A stretch of DNA of 64,000 nucleotides from Dastarcus helophoroides. Lineage: Eukaryota; Arthropoda; Insecta; Coleoptera; Bothrideridae. The translations under genes and the position numbers were made by a program. The notes under the pieces were generated by a model that was not told the origin of the DNA, did no database searches, and was given only the letters and a program-made list of their open reading frames with translations. Positions 46,683 through 60,200 of this stretch are shown here, piece after piece (the stretch's first letter is position 1; each line of letters begins with the position of its first letter). The stretch lies in NCBI GenBank assembly GCA_028583605.1, contig CM053329.1, forward strand, positions 2,170,001 to 2,234,000, read 5' to 3'.

Positions 46683-47400
46683 AAAATATCATTAATTTTA
46701 ACTACCTACTCGGAAGGCTCAGTAAGGACAGAAAATCCAAAAAAAATGGTTTAACATTTTAAAAGATCAATCCATAAACCCTCCATATTATGGCGCTACT
46801 GATTGCATTAAGTGATTTACGACTTCATAACTCAACAGAGGCTTGACACTTGGTTAGTGTCAAATTTTGGTACAAGGTAAGTTTAGCTAAATCATATTAT
46901 TTTTATAAGAAAAAAATCACTTACTCTATGTACTCAAGATGCATCCTGCATTGTAACAACATCTTAAAAAATTGCATATTATAATTTTAGTAAGTTAATA
47001 GATATTATTTAATATTAATTTACTAATTATTTTTAAATAGTCCCCTATATTGACAACAAAAAAGTTTAAGTTAAAGCAGCAGTATGCTCACTTCGAAGAA
47101 AAGCTACAGAATTTGATTTTATTTTCAAAATTTCTTTAGAAATTACCTGGAATTTTAATTTTTTAATTTCAACTTTGGAGTTATAGTTTCGAAATTAAAG
47201 TCGAAAGTTATGACAAAATGATTAGAAAAAGTTGAAGATTTCGAAAAATATTTCGGAAACTTATTGCATTTACTTTTAATTATGGATATGTTTTAAACTC
47301 TTATGCATACATAATTTCAAGCAATAAACTTGGAATAATTTTTTTAAATTTAAATATTAAAGTCAAAATTTTGTTTTTCTTGGAATATTTCGCTGCCTTG
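46683..47400. other. Intergenic, nothing recognised
   Basis: AT-rich, partly quasi-repeat (47130-47280). No gene. Confidence 0.4.
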
Positions 47401-47407
47401 GATTTGT

Positions 47408-49560
47408 AAGGTTCTATGTTACAAGGTAACAGTTTTGAGATAATGGTCTTACAAATTTTTAGTATTTGAAAATAATAGTTAATTTAATTAAATTTTTAAT
47501 TTGTATATTTTTCCTGACATATCACCGGATGAGTAGCCAGAAACAACTAAAAGTACATAATTTGTTTTTCTGAAAAATGAGACAAAAATAAAATAAAAAA
47601 ACACAAGACCTTGTATTTTCGAAATTGTTTAATTAATTCTTACAATGTAACATAGAACCTTTTAAACGTTTCAAAATTGAAAACGTAATAGAAGCAGATA
47701 TACAAGACTTAAAGATTCATTGTTAACTAAAATTTTTAACGCAACAGAAAAGGGAAAACTAAGGTCTAATATCTTTGAATAAGATAATATTTTGTTAGGA
47801 CACTTACTTAATTCAGGTTCGCTTCTTGGATTTTTCCTTGGTCTGCTTTTTGGTCATTGCCTTGGTCTGCTTCTTGAGGTTTGCCTTGGTCCGCTTCTTG
47901 GAGCTTGTCCTTTTACCACTCATTTTATCTTTTGGGTTAATTTTTGTGGTAGTTATATTGGGAATAACAGCTTTGAAGTATGCCTGATCAATTTTATGTA
48001 TGTATGGCAGCATAGCTTTAATGGCTTCCCTCTTTGTCAAAGGGAATTCTACTTTTCCTTTGCTAGTTTTAGGATCGGAAAATACTAAATGATTTATTTC
48101 TTCAGCTGTTCTCCTGATGGGCATAACATTAACTATTTTAAAGTCGTGTGATGCTTTGTAACCGATGTTTAGAACTCCCTTTCTAATTTGTAGAACTGAA
48201 ACCTTGGTAAAAGGAACTTCACTGTAATTGTAGAACCCTGCTAAAGACTGGTAATCAAGGAAATCAGATCTGGATTATAATATACGGCTTTTTGCTTTTA
48301 CTTTTAGTAAGATTCTTACAAGAGAAATCAGCAAATAATATTCCACTTTACTTAAAATTCGTTCGATAACGCTGTGTACTGAATCAATTTCTTGAACACA
48401 AGAATGTCCTGGAGTTGATATTTCAATGTTACCATTTCTATTTAACTTTGCTTTAAAGTGTGAGCAATTGCATAGCAAATAACAGAATTAAATCTTGATA
48501 AGGACCCTTGGAATATCATTACCCTTATGGCCCATCATGACTTTAGGCCAAATAGCGCAATATACTTACCCATTAAGAGAAAAATCTGCTGTCAAGTTAT
48601 GCAGTGACATTTTACTTTTATAATAAAATGATGAAACCTCGGCCTTAGGGTATAATAAGACATTTTTGAGGTAAAATGTCACCACAGCTTTATTTTTATT
48701 TTTTCTCTCATTGTTCCTGCCTTGCCTTGCTGCTTCTTTTTCTTTCACATACTTCAAATATTCTTCTTCATGTCTATCATTTTTTTCTTCAGCTGTCTCA
48801 AGCTCCTGTAATTCATAGACATTGCATTTGTCTTTTTTAGGCTTATGGAAACAAATATTAAAGTAATTACAGAATTACAGAAAATCTATCTATATTGTGA
48901 TAACTTAACATATTCCCTATCCTTATCCGAATCATAACCACTTTCATAATATAGATCTTCTTCTTCATTTTTCTCTTATTTTGATTACCTAATTTACCAC
49001 ACTGTGCAAAGTTGACGCTAAATACGATCTTACCCTCTTAACCACTGCAATACATTGCAGAAAATCGCATAGTTATTTGTTGTATCATAGAACTTTGTGG
49101 TCTTGTTTTTGTGATTTTAGTTTGCTACAAAGTTCCATGTAGAACAGCTGGGCAACATAGGAGTTTGTACCGGCACAATAAATTCATTTATTGCATAGAA
49201 CTTTGTTAATGCGCGCTCAGGACCTTTATTGTATATTCTAGGACATTTGAACCAGGTGCAAAAGGTGCTAAGATACCCATAGAACCTTATGGTGCTGATA
49301 ACTCATATAGCGCTAAAATTGTAACATAGAACCTTATAATTCCAAACCAGCGATTTGTTGGCATACCTACGTTTTTTGGTAACATGTCTCCTTTCTGTTC
49401 TTTTTTTGAAATAATATTCAAGTTGTTGAAAAAATATATCTACTGACAACTTCTCTTTTTGTTTTTTTTTTATTTTTGCCTCATTTCTAATTACATTTTT
49501 TATTCTTGCAGTTTTTTTTATCTCTAGCATTTTTATTGCCCTGTTATTTCAATCTCGGCT
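47408..49560 (-). mobile_element. Decayed mobile-element ORF, RNase H-fold-like, family unresolved
   Basis: Minus-strand segments resemble a protein type found in many copies in insect genomes. They are a basic N-terminal piece (49530-49303, KVLCYN near its end), VVTFYLKNVLLYPKAEVSSF and FYYKSKMSLHN (48757-48566), the diagnostic STPGHSCVQEIDSVHSVIER (48478-48275) and a lysine-rich tail (48124-47813). The PGHS-x4-D stretch looks like the last catalytic block of an RNase H-like transposase/integrase fold; this is inference from memory. Frames are broken between segments. Exact copies of GTAACATAGAACCTT or its inverse occur at 47408, 47647 and 49321. Confidence 0.5.
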
Positions 49561-50660
49561 TTTATATTCCATGTTGATAATCTATACTAACATTACAAAG
49601 AGAGAACTAACTCCTAATCGACTGAAAAGCTTAATCATCAACTCCGAGCCGAACCTACTGAAGTCAGGAATACGAAATTTGGAAAATTGGTTCATTTCAT
49701 GGTAAAGATGAGCAATAAGAAGGGAATTTTGGAAATTCATATTTTAAAGGAGTAAGAACGGGGTGAAATTGTTTCTAAATTAACATGGAACAAAGTTAAT
49801 AATACTGCATTCTATAATCCAAAATTTTGTATAAATCTATGAAAAAAATAATTGGAACACGTATTTGGTTACCCCTAACGGGGTAAAAAGAATTGAAATG
49901 GAGTTTTAGAATTATTATGGAATTGAGTTAATAATGCGTTTTATAAACATGTGGAGGTTATCTCTGAAAGAAATACTTAAACATGTATTTACCAGATTTT
50001 TTCGATTTAACCTTTTAAGAGCTAAAAAGCATATACAGTGTATCCTACCGATAGACTTACTAAAGGGGGATTTCTTTTTTGTTTGTGGTTTTATGAGAAA
50101 AAGTCTTTCCTTTATAAAAACACCTGCTTGATCTTAAATCACCGAAAATGACATTTTTTCGAGTTTTTTTGTACAGGGAGCTCAATTATCTGAAAATTTC
50201 AAAAAATGGCCAAAAGTAAAGTGTTGTTACTTTTGGGGGTATCGAAAATTGTTATCAAGAAGTGTAGTTTATAACTTTTTTTGGTGGAACGGACTGGTCC
50301 TTGGTTATCTTCAAAAATTGAAATACAGAACTTGTCCCCGAAACCCCTATTCTAGCGTATCTACACCATTTTTGCAAACAATTTAGAAAATGCATAACCT
50401 TAAACTCGCAAAACTGAATTTACAATGAAGGTAAATAATAAAAAAATTAACAAAAAATTGAAGAATGCCTTACGTTCTTTTTACCTCTGCATATTTGGTA
50501 CAGACTCCTTATCATTTTCTTCTTTATTTCTACCAAGTATTTAAATATTCTTTCATGGCAAAAGGAAACTTCAAACGGCTATTTGACTTCAATTGCATCC
50601 ATTTTAACTAATTTAAATAATATCGATATAATTACTGTTTTTCGAACTACGGTCTGTTTA
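49561..50660. other. Intergenic, nothing firmly recognised
   Basis: Apart from the dispersed repeat at 50290-50345 and a GTACAGGGAGCTCAATTA word near 50171 that recalls MITE ends, no gene or defined element is seen. Confidence 0.4.
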
Positions 50661-50668
50661 GGGGATAT

Positions 50669-50748
50669 GGCAGGGCTGCGCCGATATACCTGGGTTCCTA
50701 ACTCCCCCATGAAGGGTCACTTAAGCTTTGGGCAGAACTGGGCCGATA
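50669..50748 (+). repeat. Left iteron-like boxes of the MULE
   Basis: Two boxes, GGCAGGGCTGCGCCGATA (50669-50686) and GGGCAGAACTGGGCCGATA (50730-50748), are strikingly GC-rich for this region and match, inverted, three boxes at 52715-52819 on the other side of the transposase. Candidate transposase-binding subterminal repeats. Confidence 0.65.
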
Positions 50749-50874
50749 GCTATTTAATGGCCCTTTAACGGCAAATTATGCTTAATGAATTAACAAATGT
50801 ACAATAATAAAAATTATTTGTTTCTTTAAATTTCTAATTAGTTTGTTTTCTGATTTTGTGCGAACCATATCAAA

Positions 50875-52260
50875 ATGTATAAGCTTGAAATCATGTTGAG
50901 CCAAAGAGGCAAAGAGTCACTTATGTTTCAAAACTATAAATTCTCCAATTCTGGAAAAACGCAGTTAGGAGTTAAGTGGAGGTGCACGGTGAAGACTTGC
51001 CCAGCAACAATTTTTACTAATGATACCTTATCGACAATATTAAGTAAGTACCTCCATATAAAAGTAAAGTTTTCTTTCTTTAATTTAATTCCTCGTTTTG
51101 AAAATAACTAATTTAATTAACTTCAACCATAACAAAACCAAATTTTAATTAAAACATTTTTCAGAAAAAAACGACCGCCACAACCATGAGGTATCCAACA
51201 CACTGGAACGTCAAAAGCTTTCCAATGGAATAAAAAGAAAAGCAACCGATGAAATCGCGGAAAAACCATCGAAACTAATTCAGAGAGAACTGAAGAGGAT
51301 CCATCCAAGCAATTTAGAATCCTTTACGACACAGGACATGTATAATATTCGTAAATGTATGTATTATGCAAGAAGAAGTGTGTTACCAAAAATACCCACA
51401 TATTTAAATGAGGTTCACGAAGTGTTGAATTCGATTCTACACGATACTAAAACGACTAAAAATGAGGTTTTCGTATTAGCAAACAATGAACTCCATAATA
51501 TAGTTATCATATGTGTGAAACTGTATACGTTGATGTTACATTCAACTATGCTTCAAAACATTTTTGTCAAATGTTTACCATTCATGGTGTTAAAAATGGA
51601 CATTATATTCCTTCAGCGTTTTTTTTTACCGAATAAGAATCACCAATCATATTTAAAATGTTTTGAATTGATTAACGAATACTGTGTGAACTTAAATTTA
51701 AATTTTTCACCATCAAAATTTGTAATTGATTTTGAAAAGTCTATACATTTAGCGGTAAAATTAACATGGCCTGAAACTGCAATTGTCGGCTGTAGGTTCC
51801 ATTTGTCGCAGGCTTGGTTGAGAAAAATCCAAACGCTAGGCTTAATTAGGGAATATAAAGACAAAAATTCACCTGTTGGTTGTTTTTAACACTGGTTATT
51901 TGGATTAACCTTCCTGGCACCAAACGACGTTGGAAAATCGTTTGCGTTTGATTTTAACGAGGTTCTGCCAATTGGTTGTCAGAAGTTGAATGAATTTTTA
52001 AATTACTTAGTGGAGAATTATATAGATGAAAATAGTAGATTTCCACCCAGCGTTTGGGCAGCTGAAACATCCTCCACAGAACGAACGACAAAATCTTGTT
52101 AATCTTTTCACTCGTCATATAATAAATTATTTTATCATACTCATCCAAATATTTTTGCAGTAATAGATGCTTTAAAAGAGATACAAAATATGATTAATAT
52201 AAAAATGAATAGTGTACATTTACCAAAAAAAATGTGAGAATAAAGATTATAGACAGCACA
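50875..52260 (+). pseudogene. MULE transposase with FLYWCH zinc finger, decayed
   Basis: Exon 1, 50875-51043, encodes the first part of a FLYWCH finger (MFQNYKFSNSGKTQLGVKWR, RCTVKTCPATIF). A short intron (GTAAGT...TTTCAG) leads to exon 2 at 51165, which completes it (NDRHNHEV). The MULE transposase follows: FVIDFEKSIHLAVK near 51720, then VGCRFHLSQAWLRKIQTLGL (final catalytic region) to a stop at 51887. Family sequence continues in other frames: WLFGLTFLAPNDVGKSF near 51900, RFPPSVWAAETSSTERTTKS near 52045 and HPNIFAVIDALKEI near 52145. The first catalytic Asp region is poorly preserved. Such proteins excise and insert Mutator-like DNA transposons; this copy is dead. It lies between the ERM gene and trr. 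Confidence 0.8.
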
Positions 52261-52714
52261 TCAAATTTTTGAATGAGCTTGTAGATTCCTATAAAAATGG
52301 TTCAATCACGAGATTTGATTATGTAAAGGCAACATTGTACCATTTTTCGAGAATGAAAATTTGAATAATAATTTTCTTTATGAAATTTCTTTCATAGGAA
52401 ATAATAGTGTTTTGTGTATTGATTGTATAAATTGTGATTTTTTTATTATACGTATATTTTTTATTATTATATATATCGTGTATATAAGTATTTATGACAA
52501 AAGTATTTAAGTAATGAGTTGTACATATTTAGATTTTCCGGTCTTTCTCTACCAGTAGGTATACATTTGTGATAAATAAAGATGTAACACATTTTAAAAC
52601 GCACTTATTATTGCAAACACAAATCAAAGAAGCAAAATACAGCGCGCGAGTGTAAAGCCTGAAATGTATAAGTCCTGTAATTATCGGTTTGATTATTTTA
52701 TGCCAATTAAGTAA

Positions 52715-52819
52715 TCGGCGCACTTCTGCCGTCGGATTGAAGGGGCATTTCGGCCATCAGCGCAGCTATGCCCTGCCGTTCTCTTACCTGAGATGAATCG
52801 GCGCAGCTCTGCCCTGCCC
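52715..52819 (-). repeat. Right iteron-like boxes of the MULE (inverted)
   Basis: Three boxes on the minus strand, near 52731-52715 (GGCAGAAGTGCGCCGAT), 52777-52755 (GGCAGGGCATAGCTGCGCTG) and 52819-52796 (GGGCAGAGCTGCGCCGATT), spaced about 40 bp. A separate hairpin GGTCATT/AATGACC lies at about 52855-52880. True element ends and the expected 9-bp target duplication were not resolved. Confidence 0.65.
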
Positions 52820-52899
52820 TGTTTAGGATTTTTCGGTAAGTTTTGAAAGGAAAGGTCATTCAAAAGGCAATTAAATGACCTTTCAAATAAGATATCACT

Positions 52900-54272
52900 C
52901 AACCCCCTTCCCATTTAAGATTTTAGGGGTTGACTCTGCTCCAGCTCAAAGGTTGTTGCAATTTAATTGAAAGTCGGCTGATGTCCCCCTTGAGAACAAA
53001 ATTGACGTGTTTTTTCCTAATTTCATATTTTAACAAACTGGAATATTATTATTATTGATACACTGTATGTAAACTCACATGAATAATCTGAACTGAAAAC
53101 TTACACTTCAGTTGCTTGTTAGTCAACAAAATAGTTGTATTTTACACATAATTTTGCAAATTGTATTACCAAAATATTAAAAATAATATTCAAATTATTC
53201 TTAATTTCAGTGAAATTTTAGCCTCCATAGAGAGCCATGAAACCGGAATAGTATACAGCTGCATTGCACACCTAACTTGCATTTTAATAATTTATTTTCC
53301 AAAATGTGAATTTACATGATGACAAAATTTTTTTTCAACTTACAAAAACCCCCATAGTATTATAAACAGACCTTAATGTATTTTTCAAAGTTAATATTAA
53401 AAAAAAGTATTTAAGAATTTACTGTGATTACAGAATTCGATTATTTTGAAGATGAAATAAATAGAGATGGTTTAAATACACTGGCTTATATTTACAATAT
53501 AGTTTAACAAATACATTCTGCATTTTGTACATAAATAATTACAATTATGCTCAGGTAGTGCTTAATCCTAATCAAAAGTCAATTTATTTACAGTTTGTGA
53601 TTGTCCTTTGACTATCGTAAGTAAAATTAAAGAAAAAATAAAATAGAATACTATAACAACCACCAATACAATATAATTGTGTATAAGAATCCTTCAATTG
53701 AAAAGGAATCATTTTCATAAGCAACTTTTTCTAAAAAAGACGCTTATAAACTCACAATAGATGGCACTAGTCTTAAAAATATTAAGAAAAACAAAGTATA
53801 CAAAATTGTACTCTTTAAAAACAACAGATAACAGGACTTTGTCCTATTATATAATATAGAAATAAAATGATGTTAAGTTACATTATAAAGAAAATTTAAG
53901 TTTATTGCACAGCAATTAATTAAACTACTAATCTGAAAAAAAAATTAATATTCAAAATATTAAAATATATATATATATAAAAATCACTCATTTGGTATTA
54001 AAACAATAGTGGTTTGGGAAGCTAGCTGTTAATTGGTCCCTAACCCTAAGTCACATTGCATTTTTCGCGTTTTTATTTTATCATAAAAATACAAAACTAC
54101 AACTCGAGGTTGTATCTTACCATGTGAATTTGGAATGTGCTAAAATGGCACTTAGCAGTCCCAGTCTAGTATATAAAATTTAAATCACAATAAAATAATT
54201 ATTTGCAAATTTACATTACTAATAATATTATTATATACATATATAGAAAGAACCAGTAGAAATCGATCTGAT
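52900..54272. other. Probable 3' UTR and downstream region of trr
   Basis: No gene is seen. The part nearest 54272 is expected to be the 3' UTR of the minus-strand trr gene; several TTTATT words (minus AATAAA) are present but none can be preferred. A (TA)n run lies near 53970. Confidence 0.4.
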
Positions 54273-57200
54273 TTAATTCATCCATTTTCTGCAATTAGGA
54301 GCACCGCACATGCAAGAAATTTTGTGCTGGTCATCTTCAATATCGAATTTATAATCATAAGACAACTGAAAGAAAAGTTTAATTGAATTTATATAATTCG
54401 GTTTAAACTGTGTTATTTTTACCTCTTCCCCTCGCTGAATGCGTCTTTTTGCGAATATTATGATCCTAAGATCTCTATCTACTTCAACAATTTCAGCTAC
54501 ACAATTAGGATTACATGAATGATTTATGTATCTTGCTAATCCTCCACATAAAGTTGCATCAACAACTCGCTCTTCATCTAGCCTGAACATGTAGATGCCT
54601 CTATTCTGTAAAATAAAAAGATGTATTACTTCAATTGAAATAATTTTATCAACTTTACAATTTAGTAAATCACATCAGGAACATCAGGAATACATTAATT
54701 CGTTGGGCAGGGAGGGGGGTAACTACTTATCTTCCACAAAATTATTTTGGTCGCCATCCATTCTTTAAGATTTTGATTTTTCTGAAAATGGTTTCTTTTT
54801 CTCGAAATTTTGCGCCATTGAAAATTTCTATTTATTCTGAATATTTCTGCTATTTTAAAAAAAATTCAGAGTCTCTTGAACAACTAACCTGATTTCAAAA
54901 ATCTCAAATTTTAACTTAAAAATGTTGAAGTTTTTGAAAAATTAATTTTTTGGAAATATGGACATTTCAATATTTGCATTAAAAAAAATCAAATTTCTTC
55001 AAATCTATAAGACTTATTTTAAAAATTTCGACTTTTTTTTTAAAATAATGATTTTTTGAAAATCTTCACAATTCAGATTTTCCACTTCTAGAATTTTGAC
55101 TTTTCTCAAAATTGTAACAATTTTTTTTAAACATTTCAATTATTGTTCAATATTTGGTACAAAACGACCTAAGTTTCGGTTTCGGTCCAAAAAGGCCGAA
55201 ATTTAATTCTTTCAGTTTTCATTTGAATTTAAAAAATAAAACTTGGAGAAATTTTTTTTTTATTTATAAAAGTATTCCAGATTTCTTCTGATACTTATTT
55301 CGTTTTTAAAATCGGGAAAAAATCTAACAGTTAATAATAATAATAATAAATTTTCGAATTTAAAATGTTTAAAAATAAAATTTCCAGAAATAGTTATTTT
55401 GAAGTTTCGAGAAAAAAAGTAGGAACCCTTAAATTTCTATTTAAAAAAGTAGACATTTTGAGTTTTTGATATAAATTTTGGAGAAAATATTAAAAATCGG
55501 AAATGTGCAAACAAACTTAATATTGCGAAAAAAAAACCTCATAATTTATGTTATAAAAAATCCTTAATACATAGAATTTATGCCCAAATTTTCGACAGTA
55601 ATACCGAAAATTCGATTTCAAACTCCTATAGTTAAATGCGAGATTTCCTTAAACCCTAAATTTTAGAAAAACTTATCATTTTAATTTTAGTCAAATATTA
55701 GAGCGACAAAATTAAACACGTCGAGGTTAAACTTTATATTTAAAAAAAAAATTCATCTTTGAATTCTCGGATCATCTTTGTTTGAAGAATTCCATTTTCA
55801 TTGAAAATTTTAAAAAAACACTTGAAAATTTCCTTTTTAATGTCAAATTTTTTTAAATATTTTGACTTTACTTCAAAGTTATAAATTGCGACTTTTCTAC
55901 AATTTCAACCTAATTTTTGAAAATTTTGGCTTTTTTTCAAAACTTCCATTTTATTATTCAAAATCTACAGGTTGTAACAAATTCGCTTCTTACTGGATTG
56001 ATCTCTAAAACGGTAAGAGAGAGAGCATTGTTTAAGTTGGGGCAAAGTTGCACTATTTTATGATCACAAATATTCCGTTTAGCAAACGAAAATATCTCTT
56101 GCTATTCTTAAGATTTTTGGAAAAAAGTAAAATTTTGGATTTTCGTTTTTATTATTACTTGACATTATTTGAAGAGTAATCGAAAACCTAAAAACACTTT
56201 ATTATTAACGTTTTTTATCCTTCACAAGGTAGCATAAAGTTTTTTTATTAGACGTTTCGTCTTTTCGCTACCATCATCAGTACCTTATTTTAAATACGGA
56301 CCTGTAATTTTCATTGCACTTTTGTGTAGCTTTTGAATCTTTGACTTCACTGATGTATCAAAATTTTATGTGGTTAAACGTTTCGTGACTGTAAAGTACC
56401 ATCAAGGAAAAACTGCTTTTTTCAGATAAAATTATTTTGTATTTTTGGAAAATAGTTAACCAAAATGTAATAAAATATGACAAACGAAATGTGACAGCTA
56501 TTGCTTTATTTGTTATTTGTCATTCTAAATATCCATAATTGCTTTGTTCGTAGTTATTAGTCATTATTCTTGGTGGTCAGTTGTTAATGTTTATGTTTGC
56601 TGTTTTTTGTTAAAATTTATTAATTTTGCCATTACTTTTTTTCGTTACCAATTAATTGCATTTTTATAATTTTATTTTTAATAATGATTACTTAAGTTAT
56701 GAAAAAATGATAAAGTAACATTAATCCAAAAAAAGTTTTTTTTTCTTGATGAAGGTTTAAAGTTATGTAACGTTTACAGTAGAAATTTCAAAAGATTCAA
56801 TAAAAATTACAGGTCCGTATTTAAAATAAGGATCTTGATAATGGTAGCGAAAAGACGAAACGTCTAATAAAAGAACTTCTGATGCCATCTTGTGAAGAAT
56901 AAAAAACATCCATAAACAGTGTTTAATTTTTTTATTACTCTTTAAATAACGCTAAGAAATAATAAAAACGAAAATCCAAAATTTTATTTTTTTCCAAAAA
57001 TCTCAAGAACAGCAAGAGATATTTTTGATTTCTCAATGGAATATTTCTGATCATAAAATTGCACAAATTTGCCCCAATTTAACCGATGCTGTATCTCTTA
57101 CCGATTTCGAGATCCCTGTAGTGAGAAGCGAATTTGTTACAACCTGTATACTTTTTTAAAATGTTGATTCGAAAATTTATCTTTTTTTTTGGAAACTTGA

Positions 57201-60200
57201 CAGTTTTTAAACTCGATTATGGTAAAACATTTCAATTATCATTAAATATTTGGATTTTTTGAAGTTTCGACTTTTGAAAACATTGACTTACTTGAAATGT
57301 TTGCTTTTTTTAAATTCGACTTTTCTTCAAAATTGCAGTTTTTCCTTCAAATTTCGACTTTCTGAGAAAGATGATTTTTTTAAGTCTTTTGACTTTATAT
57401 TCTGAAAATTTTGAATTTCCACTTTTCCGTTTTTTTTCCATTGTTACCAGATTTTAATTAACCTTCTAAATTTAAGCCCTTTCACAATGTCGCTTCTGTT
57501 TAAGATTTTGATTTATTTCCAAGGTGTTTGAAAACTTTCACACAAAATTTTGATCTTTCCACAATTTTTTTTTCAAAATTTTGATTTCTTTAAAAATCTG
57601 ATTATGTTGAAATATTGTTTATTTTTTAATCACTTCTGCCCTTTTTCACCTTTGCTCAAATTTCAAGCTATTTTCTCGGAGTTTTTGCTTTTTTTTTGAA
57701 AACCGACTTTTTAAAAATAATTTCACTTTTTTTCTTAAAGTTTCGACTTTAATAAAGTAAACTGGACATATATTGGAAAGATTAAACATTTCGACTTATT
57801 TCTGAAAATTTTCACTTTTTCGTAAAATCGAATTTTTTTCAAAATTTCGACTTTTGAAATTTTCAAACTTTTTTTAGTTCTTATTTTTTGAAAATTTCGA
57901 CTTTTTATCATTAAATTTGGAATTTTTCCTAAAATAGTCATAACTATTTTCGGAATTTAAACTTTTCAAAATTTTGACTTTTTGTGAAAACTTCGACTTT
58001 TTAAAAGTTTTCGAAAATGTTGACCTTTTTCTTGAAACTTAGTTAAATTTCGATTCTGAAAGGAATTTTAAATAAAAGTATATTCGAGCTTAAACTGAAA
58101 AATTTCAAAAGAATTTAAAATTTTTTTAAGAAACTTTAGAAGGCCTAAAAAAGTTTCTCAACATTTCAAGTTTAACATCCAAAGTGCCAAATGAAAGTCA
58201 ATACTTCGTGTTTAAAACTTAAATGTTTAGAAGTTTAGGTTTATGTGGAGGCACATTCATCAACGATCAGCTCTCAATGCGTATAGGCAATTTTAAACAC
58301 AATCACATGTATTATTCATTGCATACATTTTAAGTGGTTTTGAACCACCTTAGAGGCAAAATTTTAAAAAATCCCCTCTTAGTGCTCACCTACTACCTAT
58401 AAAAACACGTGTGTGAAATTTTATGCTTCTACATGCACCGGTTTAGGCTGTGCGTTTGTCTGTCAGTCAGTGCTTAAAGATTTATTAAGTAGAAGTACAA
58501 ATTATTTAGCCAAAATATTTAAGTTTTAACATCATATTTCGAGAAAAAAGTTCACATTTCACGGCAGACTTGAAACTTTACACAAATAAAATTCTACGTA
58601 CTAACACGAAATTTTGATAAATTAGATAGATAATTTTGATAAAATTACGACTTTTTGTTGAGAAGCTTCTAGAAAGGAAAATTTTAATGTGAAAGATCCA
58701 AAATTTCCCTCGAAACCTTAATTTTTTTAGAAAACTCGAAAGTTTTAAGAACTCTTTTGTTTAATTTATTTTTTCAAAACTCGGATTTCAGTTGCGAACA
58801 TTCCTAAACGTTTTTTTTTATTTTCCAAAATATTGGTACGTCAAACCTGAGATATTGGCTTTTCTTTCCGAAATTTAAAGTTTAATAGCTAAGCTTATTA
58901 GTAAAAGTAAAATGTGGTTAAAATAATTGGTAACTATTTTTTTAAATATTGTTGCTTTGTTTTAATTGTAGGTGCATTTTCGGTTTCGTCGGAACTTAGG
59001 AGTAGAAGCCGAAATTGGATTTAGACCAAAAATCCAGTTTCGGTCGGTTTCTATAATTTAGGCTTCTTCTGCAAATTCTGATATTCTTTGTAAATTCTGA
59101 CTATTTCTAAAAAATTGTTTTCCAAAGATGTCATTTTTGTGAAAATTGTAACCTTTTTTCAAAATAAACATTTTTTCATTTCGACCTATTTTCAAAATTT
59201 TAACTATTTTTCAAAATTTTAAGTTCTTGTCAATTGGTTTTGAAAAATTCGTCATTTTTAAAATCTTGATTTTTTAAAAAAATTCAACTTTAAAATGTCA
59301 AATTTTTAAAAAAATTTGACTTGCATAATTGTAATTTCCATTCGACTTACTTAATATGAAAAAAATTGCATCTGGTTTCCTTTTTCATTTTCTTATTAAA
59401 TTAATCAACCAATCTATCAGTATCACTTAATTATTTACATATTTTCATTTTTTATATGTATTGATATTTTATACCCAAACTTAAGAATGTTTTCTCTCGG
59501 TTGCAATAAATCATCATATACAGTTGTGTCACATTATCTAGCGAAATTTTGTTTATAACATTTACTTCAGAAGAAGGTTACTACCTATTTAACACATCTT
59601 AATAAGTGATAATTATATGATACATATTTTACCACTAAAACTGGCATTACCTCAAATATTGTATGGTGCCTTTCATAATACACTTTGAGGCCTAAAAAAA
59701 AGGTGATGCACCTTAAATTATTTTTGACAATTAAAAAAAGTCATGTGCCTAGTTATGATAATTTGTCACTGACTTAATGATGAAAATAACAATTAAAATG
59801 AGTAAAAACAGTCGACCTGCTAATAAAAATTGAAAACAAATTTATACTGATGATTGGTAAAAAAATGAACAAAAACAGTAAAAGATTGCTGAGGAAAAGT
59901 ACTTACTTTAGCCTCATATTTCTTCTCTCTAGTTTCAGCTAATTCAGTCCTAATAATTTCTCCTATATATTCAATTACCATAGTATGTTTCTCTAAATCT
60001 CTAGCAGAATATAAGCCTAATCCTTGAATTTTTGACCTGCAAAATCATAATAATTAGTCCTGCCTAAGTAACAACAAATACAACATTACCTGGCCAAATA
60101 TACGTTATTTCTCCACTCCTGCTTCATTTTCTTATACTGGGAACTTTTAGAATGCACAAACTGTTTGCTGTAAGGGCAAGTCACATCGCCGAAACTTGTA

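Noticed and set aside
47792..48088. Plus-strand ORF, Leu/Gly-rich, looks like a membrane protein
   Set aside because: Shadow of the lysine-rich tail of the minus-strand mobile-element ORF.
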